This document shows, piece after piece, positions 1 to 6,593 of a stretch of DNA of 10,174 bases. The position numbers and the translations under genes are program-made. Source of the stretch: an uncultured Lachnospiraceae bacterium (GTDB lineage Bacteria; Bacillota_A; Clostridia; Lachnospirales; Lachnospiraceae); contig CAMKAA010000018.1 of assembly GCA_946410365.1 (NCBI GenBank), positions 1 to 10,174 of the forward strand, in the 5' to 3' direction. The notes below the pieces were generated by a model that made no database searches, was not told where the DNA came from, and saw only the letters and a list, made by a program, of their open reading frames with translations. Positions within the stretch are counted from its first letter, which is position 1. Each line of letters starts with the position of its first letter.

Positions 1-17
1 TCCGGAGGTAAACGATT

Positions 18-1397
18 TTGACGGATAAACAGCCTACGGCAAGAACAATTCCATATCGGCGTCCCTTCAGGCTCAATGTCGGCCTGTTCATGTTCCTGAT
101 CATTTTCATCTATGTACTGATCAGTGTCTTGACCTATCTCACTTCCCGTAAGACGGAGGTCTACGAAGTGCGCTCGGGATCTCTCTCAGACAATCTTGTC
201 TATCAGGGTATCGCTCTTAGAAACGAATCGGTTGTAAACAGCGACTATACCGGAACGATCAACTTCTATAACAAAGAAGGTGAGAGAGTACCGGAAGGAG
301 GACTGGCTTTTTCTGTGGATGAGACAGGAAAGATCACCGATTATCTTAAGCCTGATGAAGAGTCTTTTTTATCCAAAGATGATATCAGGACTTTCAGGGA
401 AGAAGCTATCCTGTTCTCACGGAAATTCAATCCCGGCGACTTTGTCAACGTTTACGATTACAAGAGCGGTGCTGTGAGTTCTGCCCAGAAGATATCAAAC
501 CGCAAGGTACTCAGCGAGATCCCCGATCTGAGCTCTACCTCCATACATCCATGCTACGCGGAGGAAACCGGAGAGATCCTCTATTATGTCGATAACTGCG
601 AAGATATAACCTTTGAGAATCTCACCGTTGAAGATTTTGACAGGACCGGATATAAGAAAAACCAGATTACGAACGGAAGCCGGATCACAGCCGGAGAGCC
701 TGCTTATAAGATGGTGACTGATGAAAACTGGTCTGTCGCGATCCACGTCGCCTCTGCGGAAGAAGCGAGCGAACTTGTAAAGCGCGGTTACATACAGGTT
801 CGTTTTCTTGAGAATCAGATGATCTCCTGGGCTTCTGTATCATCAAGAAGTGATGAAAACGATAATAATTATGTGAACCTTCGCTTCAGCAATTCCATGT
901 CCGATTTCTGCTCGGACCGCTTCGTGGATGTCGAACTCATAGCCTCTCAGAGATCCGGGCTTAAGGTTCCCAACAGTTCGATCACAAAGGGCTCCTTCTT
1001 CCTGGTCCCCAAGGAATTTGTATTTGAGGGCGTAGGAGGGCAGAGCGGCGTTCTTCTCGAGGTTTACACGGAGAATAACGAAAAGAGCGTACAATTCGTT
1101 CCTGCGGTCCCCTACAGCGAAAATGAGGACTGTTATTATCTCGATGACAGCGTACTCAGAGCCGGTATGATCATTGACCGTCCAAACTCCTCTGAGCAGT
1201 TTACGATCGGCGATCAGGATGAACTGATCGGTGTTTACTATATCAACAAAGGATACCCTGATTTCCGCCAGGTCAATATCCTCTATCAGAACGAGGAGTA
1301 CGCCATAGTGGAACCCAACTCGCTTTATGGGCTGCAGGAATATGACTATATTGTCCTTTACGCGGATTCCATCCGCATGAACGACTACTATCGCTGA
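18..1397 (+). CDS. HlyD-like membrane-anchored adaptor protein
   Basis: Single-pass membrane protein of 459 residues resembling the HlyD/membrane-fusion adaptor group annotated in many Clostridia. A basic N-terminus (residues 1-18) precedes one hydrophobic segment at about 20-42; the remainder is predicted to lie outside the cell. Residues 47-105 look like a lipoyl/barrel-sandwich half (ending in EGERVPEGGLAF), and about 305-350 (LKVPNSSITKG...) resembles the beta-barrel segment of HlyD proteins. No long coiled-coil hairpin is visible, so a classical efflux-pump adaptor role is uncertain and no transporter partner is in view. Start is TTG at 18, supported by GGAGG at 4-8 with 9-nt spacing. 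It ends 35 nt before yggS and is probably cotranscribed with yggS and sepF, which hints at an envelope or division-associated job; that link is inference from position only. Confidence 0.8.
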   Translation: MTDKQPTARTIPYRRPFRLNVGLFMFLIIFIYVLISVLTYLTSRKTEVYEVRSGSLSDNLVYQGIALRNESVVNSDYTGTINFYNKEGERVPEGGLAFSVDETGKITDYLKPDEESFLSKDDIRTFREEAILFSRKFNPGDFVNVYDYKSGAVSSAQKISNRKVLSEIPDLSSTSIHPCYAEETGEILYYVDNCEDITFENLTVEDFDRTGYKKNQITNGSRITAGEPAYKMVTDENWSVAIHVASAEEASELVKRGYIQVRFLENQMISWASVSSRSDENDNNYVNLRFSNSMSDFCSDRFVDVELIASQRSGLKVPNSSITKGSFFLVPKEFVFEGVGGQSGVLLEVYTENNEKSVQFVPAVPYSENEDCYYLDDSVLRAGMIIDRPNSSEQFTIGDQDELIGVYYINKGYPDFRQVNILYQNEEYAIVEPNSLYGLQEYDYIVLYADSIRMNDYYR

Positions 1398-1432
1398 CGC
1401 AGCACCTGATTGCGGAAGAAAGGAAACGAACT

Positions 1433-2122
1433 TTGATCAGAGAAAATATTGAAAGCGTGGAAGAAAGAATAAGCGGCGCCTGCAGGAGAGCAGGAAGAGA
1501 CAGATCCGAAGTTAACCTCATCTGCGTCACAAAGACAAAGCCTGAAGAGATGCTTCTCGAAGCTTACGAAGCAGGACAGCGCGATTTCGGTGAAAACAAG
1601 GTACAGGAGATCTGCAGAAAAAAGCCTGCTCTGCCCGGCGATATCAGATGGCATATGATCGGACATCTTCAGAGAAACAAAGTAAGACAGCTGATCGGAC
1701 AGACAGTAATGATCCACAGTGTGGACAGCCTCAGGCTTGCGGAAGCGATCAGTGCGGAAGCTGTCAAGGCAGGAATCGTAATTCCCGTATTGATCGAAGT
1801 CAACATGGCCGATGAGGAGAGCAAATTCGGCGTTTCCCCCGGAGATGCTCTGCAGCTCATCACAGACGCTTCTGAGCTTGGAGGTATTAAGATTGAAGGC
1901 CTTATGACAATTGCTCCCTATACGGAAGACCCGGAGTCTAACAGGCCCTATTTTGCAGGCCTTAGGGAATTAGCAGTTGACATAGGTCAAAAATGCATTG
2001 ATAATGTGTCTATGGGCGTTCTTTCAATGGGTATGACAGGCGATTTTGAGGTCGCGATCGAAGAAGGAGCGACGCATATCCGCGTTGGCACCGGAATCTT
2101 CGGAGAACGGATCTATACCTGA
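1433..2122 (+). CDS. yggS: YggS/YlmE-family PLP homeostasis protein
   Basis: Cytosolic pyridoxal-5'-phosphate-binding protein (YggS/YlmE/PROSC family, 229 residues, normal length) that buffers PLP and affects amino-acid and vitamin B6 balance; the family has the fold-type III alanine-racemase-like barrel but no established enzyme activity. Visible signatures are CVTKTKP with the expected PLP-binding lysine K34 (equivalent to K36 of E. coli YggS), FGENKVQE at 52-59, WHMIGHLQRNKV at 73-84, and the C-terminal phosphate-binding part LSMGMTGDF...IRVGTGIFGER at about 197-226. Start is TTG at 1433 with an AGAAAGGA ribosome binding site 8 nt upstream; an ATG near the front in this frame is absent. 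In Gram-positive bacteria this gene commonly sits directly before sepF, exactly as here. Confidence 0.95.
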   Translation: MIRENIESVEERISGACRRAGRDRSEVNLICVTKTKPEEMLLEAYEAGQRDFGENKVQEICRKKPALPGDIRWHMIGHLQRNKVRQLIGQTVMIHSVDSLRLAEAISAEAVKAGIVIPVLIEVNMADEESKFGVSPGDALQLITDASELGGIKIEGLMTIAPYTEDPESNRPYFAGLRELAVDIGQKCIDNVSMGVLSMGMTGDFEVAIEEGATHIRVGTGIFGERIYT

Positions 2123-2132
2123 GAACAGCTTT

Positions 2133-2155
2133 CCGGCTTTCATGCCGGTAATTTT
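2133..2155 (+). other. short hairpin between yggS and sepF
   Basis: A 5-bp GC-rich stem CCGGC (2133-2137) / GCCGG (2144-2148) with a 6-nt loop is followed by TAATTTTAA. It could be a weak terminator or an mRNA stabilising/attenuating element that adjusts sepF output relative to yggS. The stem is short and the T-run is interrupted, so read-through into sepF is expected. Confidence 0.35.
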
Positions 2156-2175
2156 AATAAAGGAGTATGACAGAT

Positions 2176-2772
2176 ATGAGTGTTATGGATAAGCTTATCA
2201 ACGCCATGAAGTTCAATGACGATGAAGATTTTGATGAAGATGAGGAGTATGAGGACGAGGATTATTACGGAGATGACAAGCCTGCTGCTGCAGAACCTGT
2301 AAGAAATTCGAGAGCCGCTTCTCAGGCATCAGCTTTTGATGAGGATACAGCTGACGAGGAACCGGTTCCGGCTCCCAGAGCCAGGAAGCGTTTCGGCGGT
2401 GCAGCTGCTGACAAGAGCGAATCCTCAACAGTTTCCAGACAGGTCAAGAAACAGTATTCGGAGGCCGGAATGGAAGTATGCATTATTAAGCCCACATCTG
2501 TCAACGATGCGAGAGAAGTTACAGACACACTGCTGGCAAACAGCACTGTAGTCCTCAACCTTGAGGGACTCGATGTTGAGATCGCTCAGAGGATCATCGA
2601 TTTTACATCAGGATCCTGCTATGCGGTTCACGGAAACGTCATGAAGATTTCCCATTATATCTTTGTGATCACTCCTGCAAACGTCGATGTATCAGGGGAC
2701 ATTTCCACTCAGGCGGGAATCGGCCGCACAGAGAGCAATTCCCTGAGCATGCCTTACGGCGGAAGAAACTAA
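2176..2772 (+). CDS. sepF: cell division protein SepF
   Basis: SepF anchors and bundles FtsZ at the division septum on the inner face of the membrane. The protein has the three expected parts: an N-terminal amphipathic membrane-targeting helix (residues 1-13, MSVMDKLINAMKF), a linker of about 85 residues that is strongly acidic at 14-34 and then Ala/Pro/Arg-rich, and the conserved SepF core at about 99-172, including VCIIKPTSVNDAREVTD, VVLNLEG and ITPANVDVSGD. At 198 residues it is longer than the approximately 150-residue Bacillus protein because of the linker. The start at ATG 2176 is preferred over the in-frame ATG at 2167: AGGAG (2161-2165) is 10 nt from the former but only 1 nt from the latter, and family members usually begin at the MSVMDK-like sequence. 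The gene follows yggS by 53 nt and is closed by a strong terminator. Confidence 0.95.
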   Translation: MSVMDKLINAMKFNDDEDFDEDEEYEDEDYYGDDKPAAAEPVRNSRAASQASAFDEDTADEEPVPAPRARKRFGGAAADKSESSTVSRQVKKQYSEAGMEVCIIKPTSVNDAREVTDTLLANSTVVLNLEGLDVEIAQRIIDFTSGSCYAVHGNVMKISHYIFVITPANVDVSGDISTQAGIGRTESNSLSMPYGGRN

Positions 2773-2805
2773 ATCGCGGAAGATTATTGTTATCATAGTA
2801 TATCG

Positions 2806-2837
2806 AAGCGCACCGGACATTGTTTGGTGCGCTTTTT
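2806..2837 (+). terminator. intrinsic terminator after sepF
   Basis: A perfect 9-bp stem AAGCGCACC (2806-2814) / GGTGCGCTT (2826-2834) with an 11-nt loop runs into five Ts (2833-2837). It lies 34 nt after the sepF stop and should end the HlyD-like/yggS/sepF transcript. Confidence 0.88.
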
Positions 2838-2864
2838 ACAGTCAAAACATAAAAGCTATATAAT
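2835..2864 (+). promoter_or_regulatory. predicted sigma-A promoter for lspA-rluD
   Basis: TTTACA (2835-2840, five of six matches to the -35 consensus) is separated by 18 bp from a perfect TATAAT (2859-2864). The -35 box is built from the T-run of the sepF terminator. Transcription would start near 2871, giving an approximately 70-nt leader before lspA. Confidence 0.65.
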
Positions 2865-2871
2865 TCACAAA

Positions 2872-2890
2872 ATTGACCGGAACGGTTAAT
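2872..2890 (+). promoter_or_regulatory. imperfect palindrome just past the lspA promoter
   Basis: ATTGACCG (2872-2879), a GAA centre and CGGTTAAT (2883-2890) form a 19-bp inverted repeat with one mismatch, located at the expected transcription start. TTGACC recurs at 2890-2895, 17 bp after its first copy. Position and symmetry suit a repressor operator, but no candidate regulator is encoded in the window. TTGACC could alternatively act as a second, weaker -35 element. Confidence 0.35.
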
Positions 2891-2941
2891 TGACCAATAT
2901 AGTCGGACCATTTCAGTCAATAAGCGTGCGGAGGAGTGTCC

Positions 2942-3436
2942 ATGAAAGCAAATATCACAAGGATCATCAAAGCGGGAGCCTTATTTCTGGTATTGGCCGC
3001 CTTTGATCTTTTCACCAAATCTGTTGCGGTCAGCGCCCTTGGAGGGGGAAAGAGGATTCCGCTTATTCCCGGAGTTCTTGAATTCTACTACATACAGAAC
3101 CGCGGCGCGGCTTTTGGAATATTCCAGGACGGAACATTTATACTCGGTATGATCTCAGCCATTGCGCTGTGCGCACTGATCTTTGTATACCTCAGAATAC
3201 CTGATGGAAAGAAATACCTTCCGCTCAGACTTGTTCTGATATTCATTGCTGCAGGAGCCGCCGGCAATCTGTACGACAGGATCACTCTGCAATATGTAAG
3301 GGACTTCATTTATTTTTCTCTGATCGATTTCCCGGTATTTAATGTTGCAGACATCTATGTTACCTGCAGCGTCTTTATCCTCGCGTTCCTGATCCTGTTT
3401 TATTACAAGGAGGATGATCTGCAGTTCGGGCACTAA
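2942..3436 (+). CDS. lspA: lipoprotein signal peptidase (signal peptidase II)
   Basis: Integral membrane aspartic protease that removes the signal peptide from prolipoproteins after diacylglyceryl transfer to the lipobox cysteine. The 164-residue protein has the usual length and four hydrophobic segments (about 8-28, 66-85, 93-110, 134-155). Family motifs are present: FDLFTK at 21-26, QNRGAAFG at 52-59, GNLYDRI at 108-114 with catalytic D112, and FNVADIYV at 133-140 with catalytic D137. The start at ATG 2942 is favoured because GGAGG (2930-2934) is 7 nt upstream; an in-frame GTG at 2936 is only 1 nt from it. The rluD-like gene follows 46 nt downstream. A likely substrate, a lipoprotein with an LAGC lipobox, is encoded on the other strand of this window. 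Confidence 0.96.
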   Translation: MKANITRIIKAGALFLVLAAFDLFTKSVAVSALGGGKRIPLIPGVLEFYYIQNRGAAFGIFQDGTFILGMISAIALCALIFVYLRIPDGKKYLPLRLVLIFIAAGAAGNLYDRITLQYVRDFIYFSLIDFPVFNVADIYVTCSVFILAFLILFYYKEDDLQFGH

Positions 3437-3482
3437 TGAGAACATACATATTAATTTACAGGCTGAATTTGGAGGTTCTAAA

Positions 3483-4403
3483 ATGGAACAGATCAACGAA
3501 TTCACAGTACCGGAAGAACTCGATGGCGAACGGTTTGACGCAGTAGTCGCCTCACTTTCCGAAGGACAATCCAGAAGCTATCTGAAAAATCTTATCAAGG
3601 ACGGAAGCGTCCTTTTGAACGGCAAAACAGCGAAACCGAGTACAAAAGTTCTCGAAAATGACAAGATCAGTCTTGTTCTGCCCGAAAAGATCATCCCGGA
3701 CATACTGCCGGAGAACATTCCTCTGGACATTTTATATGAAGATGAGGATATACTTGTAGTCAATAAGCCAAAGGGAATGGTCGTTCACCCCGCTCCCGGA
3801 CATTACTCCGGTACACTCGTCAACGCCGTCCTGTACCACTGCGGCGACAGTCTCTCCGGGATCAACGGCGTGATGCGCCCCGGTATCGTCCACAGAATCG
3901 ACAGAGACACCACCGGAAGCGTAATAATCTGCAAAAATGACGCCGCCCACAACAGCATAGCAGCACAACTTCAGGAACACAGTATCGTGCGCCGCTATTT
4001 TGCCATTCTGTATGATAATATTGCAGAGGACGAATTCACGGTCAATGCACCCCTGGGAAGGGATCCTAAAGACCGAAAGCGAATGGCTGTCAGAAGCGAT
4101 GGAAAGAAAGCGGTGACTCACTGCAAGGTACTTAAACGGTTTGGTCAGTATACCTATGTGGAGTGTCGTCTTGAAACCGGACGGACCCATCAGATCCGTG
4201 TCCATATGGCCTATGTTCATCACCCGCTGCTGGGAGATGAAGTATATGCGGGACGCAGAAAATCCCCCTTTGTGACCCAGGGACAGTGTCTGCATGCAGG
4301 GATTCTCGGATTTATTCATCCCAGAAGCGGAGAATACATAGAGACACACGCTCCGCTCCCTCAATATTTCGAAGAAATACTTAGCAAATTAGACAATAAT
4401 TAA
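3483..4403 (+). CDS. rluD: RluA/RluD-family rRNA pseudouridine synthase
   Basis: Converts specific uridines to pseudouridine in structured RNA; RluD-type enzymes act on helix 69 of 23S rRNA. The 306-residue protein has an N-terminal S4 RNA-binding domain (about 16-75, RSYLKNLIKDGSVLLNGK) and a catalytic domain from about 82 with DEDILVVNKPKGMVVHP, the active-site motif HRIDRDTTG carrying catalytic D140, and the C-terminal RTHQIRVHMAYVHHPLLGD block. The ATG at 3483 is chosen because GGAGG (3471-3475) lies 7 nt upstream; a longer reading frame from 3414 would overlap the end of lspA and lacks such a site. The lspA-rluD order is common in Firmicutes. The exact target uridines cannot be told from sequence, so RluA family is certain and RluD specificity is inferred. 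Confidence 0.93.
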   Translation: MEQINEFTVPEELDGERFDAVVASLSEGQSRSYLKNLIKDGSVLLNGKTAKPSTKVLENDKISLVLPEKIIPDILPENIPLDILYEDEDILVVNKPKGMVVHPAPGHYSGTLVNAVLYHCGDSLSGINGVMRPGIVHRIDRDTTGSVIICKNDAAHNSIAAQLQEHSIVRRYFAILYDNIAEDEFTVNAPLGRDPKDRKRMAVRSDGKKAVTHCKVLKRFGQYTYVECRLETGRTHQIRVHMAYVHHPLLGDEVYAGRRKSPFVTQGQCLHAGILGFIHPRSGEYIETHAPLPQYFEEILSKLDNN

Positions 4404-4430
4404 CTTTAAAACCAATTTATATTATTGAAA

Positions 4431-4459
4431 TTGCATAGCAAAACCGGTACGTGTATAAT
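4431..4459 (+). promoter_or_regulatory. predicted promoter for cytidylate-kinase-like gene
   Basis: A perfect TATAAT (4454-4459) lies 17 bp after TTGCAT (4431-4436), which shares only the TTG with the -35 consensus. The site sits in an AT-rich stretch after rluD. The leader to the next start codon would be about 75 nt. No intrinsic terminator is visible after rluD, so read-through from lspA-rluD may add to expression. Confidence 0.55.
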
Positions 4460-4540
4460 ATTATTAGAAAAATGGTTGCTTGATCATATGTGTTTTTATG
4501 GATTTCCGGCAGTAAATGACAGCGCTCACGGAGGTGGAGA

Positions 4541-5182
4541 ATGAACACAATAATCACTATCGGAAGACAATACGGTTCGGGAGGCAGAGAAGTAGGGCAG
4601 AAGCTTGCGGCACATTACGGAATCAACTGCTATGACAACGAACTGATCAGCAAGGTTGCCAGGGAGAGCGGTTTCTGCCAGGAAATCGTGCAGCAGCAGG
4701 ACGAGCGTCCCACAAATTCTTTCCTGTATAACCTCGTGATGGACACTTATTCTTTCGGCTTCAGCGGATCAGGGTTTTCAGACATGCCTATCAGTCAGAA
4801 GGTGTTCCTGGCACAGTACGATACGATCAAGAAGATCGCGAAAGAGGAAGGCGCCTGTGTGATCATCGGCCGCTGCGCTGACTGCGCGCTGCAGGATTTT
4901 TCCAATGTCATCAACCTCTTTTTCCACGCGAGCGAGGAGTTCAGGATCGCCAGAGCTGCGGGTTATCCCGATGTTCCTGCGGAAGACAAGGCCAATCCCG
5001 ACAAACTCAGGGATTTCATTCTTCGCAAGGATAAACAGAGGCAGAGTTATTATAATTATTATTCTATGAAAAAATGGGGGAGAGCGGACACTTACGATCT
5101 CTCCATAGACACAGGTCTTCTGGGAATAGACGGTACTGTAAATCTCCTGACGCAGGTCATCGAAGATTTCGAGAACCGGTAA
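4541..5182 (+). CDS. cytidylate kinase-like family protein
   Basis: Cytosolic P-loop nucleoside/nucleotide kinase-like protein of 213 residues, matching the cytidylate kinase-like family that is frequent and often multi-copy in Clostridia. Seen directly: the P-loop-like start ITIGRQYGSGGREVG (residues 5-19), YDNELISKVARESG (31-44) at the position of the acceptor-site helix, VIIGRCADCAL (108-117), and a basic lid-like region around 163-182 (RKDKQR...KKWGRAD) before the C-terminal DLSIDTGLLG. These features fit a phosphoryl-transfer fold, but true CMP kinase activity is unproven for this family and the housekeeping cmk is a different protein. ATG 4541 is supported by GGAGG at 4530-4534, 6 nt upstream. 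The next gene starts 67 nt downstream. Confidence 0.88.
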   Translation: MNTIITIGRQYGSGGREVGQKLAAHYGINCYDNELISKVARESGFCQEIVQQQDERPTNSFLYNLVMDTYSFGFSGSGFSDMPISQKVFLAQYDTIKKIAKEEGACVIIGRCADCALQDFSNVINLFFHASEEFRIARAAGYPDVPAEDKANPDKLRDFILRKDKQRQSYYNYYSMKKWGRADTYDLSIDTGLLGIDGTVNLLTQVIEDFENR

Positions 5183-5196
5183 CAGTATTCCCGGCT

Positions 5197-5224
5197 GCGG
5201 ATCTCATATTTCTAAGTCCGCTTT
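5197..5224 (+). other. weak hairpin between kinase-like and small acidic gene
   Basis: GCGGA (5197-5201) pairs with TCCGC (5217-5221) across a 15-nt loop, followed by only three Ts. It might be a weak or partial terminator; the long loop and poor T-run argue for substantial read-through. Confidence 0.25.
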
Positions 5225-5249
5225 ACTATTCATAAAGGAGGATTCAATA

Positions 5250-5531
5250 TTGAGCAAACGATTTAAAGCCGCATTGGCAGGACTTGCCTTTGTGGCAGGC
5301 TGTGAGGTCGGTATAGCTCTTCAGCTGGTGAAGATGATCCGTGATTATACTTTGAAAGAAAAAGCGCTCAGCGAGCCTCTGGAGGCTTCTGAGGAGGAGA
5401 TTGCCGCGGAACAGGCAATTAACGAGGAGTTAGATGCCGCTGCAGACTCAGAAGAGATCTGCGGAGAAGATACATCTGAGGAAGATCAGAATACCGTAAC
5501 AGGAACAGAAGGCGCCGCCTTCGCTAACTGA
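5250..5531 (+). CDS. small membrane-anchored acidic protein, unknown function
   Basis: I do not recognise this 93-residue protein. It has a short basic start (MSKRFK), one hydrophobic stretch at about 7-27 (AALAGLAFVAGCEVGIALQLV), a basic/amphipathic stretch at 28-38, and then a strongly acidic, probably disordered tail (about 42-82) rich in Glu, Asp and Ala. The N-terminus could be a single membrane anchor with the acidic part in the cytoplasm or outside; the cysteine at residue 18 lacks a proper lipobox. The start is TTG at 5250 with AAAGGAGG at 5234-5241, 8 nt upstream, which makes translation very likely. The stop lies 14 nt before degV, so the two are almost certainly cotranscribed. It somewhat resembles small YtxH-like proteins in layout, but I would not assign it. 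Confidence 0.72.
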   Translation: MSKRFKAALAGLAFVAGCEVGIALQLVKMIRDYTLKEKALSEPLEASEEEIAAEQAINEELDAAADSEEICGEDTSEEDQNTVTGTEGAAFAN

Positions 5532-5545
5532 GAGGAGGGCTCTAT

Positions 5546-6379
5546 ATGGCATTCAGGATCATCGCCGATTCAAGTTGTGATATTTTTGAACTGGACCGTA
5601 AAATCGATGGTCTGTATTTCAACACCGTTCCCTTTGTGATCACTGTCGACGGCAAGGATTTTGTAGATGACGACAAGCTCAATGTTAAGGAACTTGTGGA
5701 GGCAATGGCTGCCAGCAGTAAGAGCCACACTTCATGTCCTTCCCCTGCGGATTGGGTCCGGGAATTCGGTGAAGAGGGAGATGTGTTCGCACTCACCATT
5801 TCATCCAACCTCTCCGGAAGCTACAACAGCGCGTGTACCGCCAGGAACATGGTTTTGGAAAATGATCCGGAGAGAAATATCGAGATCCTTGATACCCGCG
5901 GTACGGGACCGAGCCTCTCCATGACTATCGACAAGCTGTGTGACCTGATCGGACAGGGACTGAGTTTTGAAGAAGTAAGGACGCAGATCCATAAGTTCAT
6001 GGAAGACCACAAACTGATCTTTGCGCTTTCGTCCTACCACAATCTGGTCAACAACGGAAGAATGCCCAAGATCGCCGGCATCGTTCTGGGACATCTGGGA
6101 CTTTGGGGTGTGGGAATCGCCAGCGAGGAAGGCACTATCAAGATGAAAAAGATCGCCAAAGGCGGCAAAAAGACTCTGCAGGTGATCATGAATGATTTCA
6201 GGGAGCGGACAGCTGACAAGGAAAGCATTGTCATATCACATTGCCAGAACGAAGCATTTGCCCTCAACCTCAAAAAAGCGGCGGAAGCCGAGTACCCCGG
6301 AAAGATCGTAAAGATTTATCCTACCAGAGGTTTATGCAGTTATTACGCGGAAAAAGGCGGAATCATTGTCGGATTCTGA
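5546..6379 (+). CDS. DegV family fatty-acid-binding protein
   Basis: DegV/FakB-type proteins bind a fatty acid; FakB members present it to the kinase FakA for phosphorylation and phospholipid synthesis. The 277-residue length is normal. Motifs include the N-terminal ADSSCDI (7-13), TSCPSPADW (62-70, the usual TSxPSP ligand-site block), LTISSNLSGSYNSA (83-96), LDTRGTG (115-121) and NNGRMPKIAG (169-178). The C-terminal block differs from well-studied FakBs: RGLCSYYAEKGGIIVGF replaces the usual GxHxGPGxxG-type sequence, so fatty-acid phosphorylation should not be assumed. No fakA-like gene is in the window. ATG 5546 has GGAGG (5534-5538) 7 nt upstream. It is the last gene of the unit, followed by an intrinsic terminator. 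Confidence 0.93.
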   Translation: MAFRIIADSSCDIFELDRKIDGLYFNTVPFVITVDGKDFVDDDKLNVKELVEAMAASSKSHTSCPSPADWVREFGEEGDVFALTISSNLSGSYNSACTARNMVLENDPERNIEILDTRGTGPSLSMTIDKLCDLIGQGLSFEEVRTQIHKFMEDHKLIFALSSYHNLVNNGRMPKIAGIVLGHLGLWGVGIASEEGTIKMKKIAKGGKKTLQVIMNDFRERTADKESIVISHCQNEAFALNLKKAAEAEYPGKIVKIYPTRGLCSYYAEKGGIIVGF

Positions 6380-6407
6380 AAATCGGAATCTAAGAAAGAA
6401 TAAGACA

Positions 6408-6444
6408 GGCAGCCTGCCGGATCTGATCTGACGGGCTGCCTTTT
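6408..6444 (+). terminator. intrinsic terminator after degV
   Basis: GGCAGCC (6408-6414) pairs perfectly with GGCTGCC (6434-6440), with a G-T wobble and another pair possible inside, and is followed by TTTT (6441-6444). It lies 28 nt after the degV stop codon and separates that unit from the recombinase gene. Confidence 0.82.
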
Positions 6445-6491
6445 ACTATGGAAGCAGTAGTATATTTCGGGATCTATTACGCCGCTAAATA

Positions 6492-6520
6492 TGGATTTAA
6501 CGTCGTAACTATGCTATAAT
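6492..6520 (+). promoter_or_regulatory. extended -10 promoter for the tyrosine recombinase
   Basis: TGCTATAAT (6512-6520) is a perfect extended -10 element. The -35 position with 17-bp spacing holds TGGATT (6492-6497), a poor match, as is usual for extended -10 promoters. Transcription would start near 6527, leaving about 67 nt of leader. Confidence 0.6.
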
Positions 6521-6527
6521 AACGTCG
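6498..6527 (+). repeat. direct repeat TAACGTCG flanking the -10 box
   Basis: The octamer TAACGTCG occurs at 6498-6505 and 6520-6527, a 22-bp period or about two helical turns, bracketing the -10 element of the recombinase promoter. Such an arrangement could hold a regulator on one face of the DNA; chance occurrence is also possible. Nearby GGCC copies at 6533-6536 and 6543-6546 add a small inverted repeat in the leader. Confidence 0.35.
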
Positions 6528-6593
6528 GAAGCGGCCATCTACGGCCTCTGTTCATATTATTACAGCTATTACAAAGACACAAGGAGCTCTCTC

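Noticed and set aside
2872..2918. Second promoter with TTGACC as -35
   Set aside because: The matching -10 positions read CAATAT or TCAGTC, poor matches compared with the perfect TATAAT at 2859; kept only as an alternative reading of the palindrome.
3414..3482. Extended N-terminus of the pseudouridine synthase overlapping lspA
   Set aside because: The extra 23 residues do not belong to the S4 domain, and the ATG at 3483 has an ideal GGAGG 7 nt upstream.
3732..4364. 210-residue open frame on the minus strand opposite the pseudouridine synthase gene
   Set aside because: It lies wholly inside a confidently identified gene, lacks a good ribosome binding site and its translation shows no family motif.
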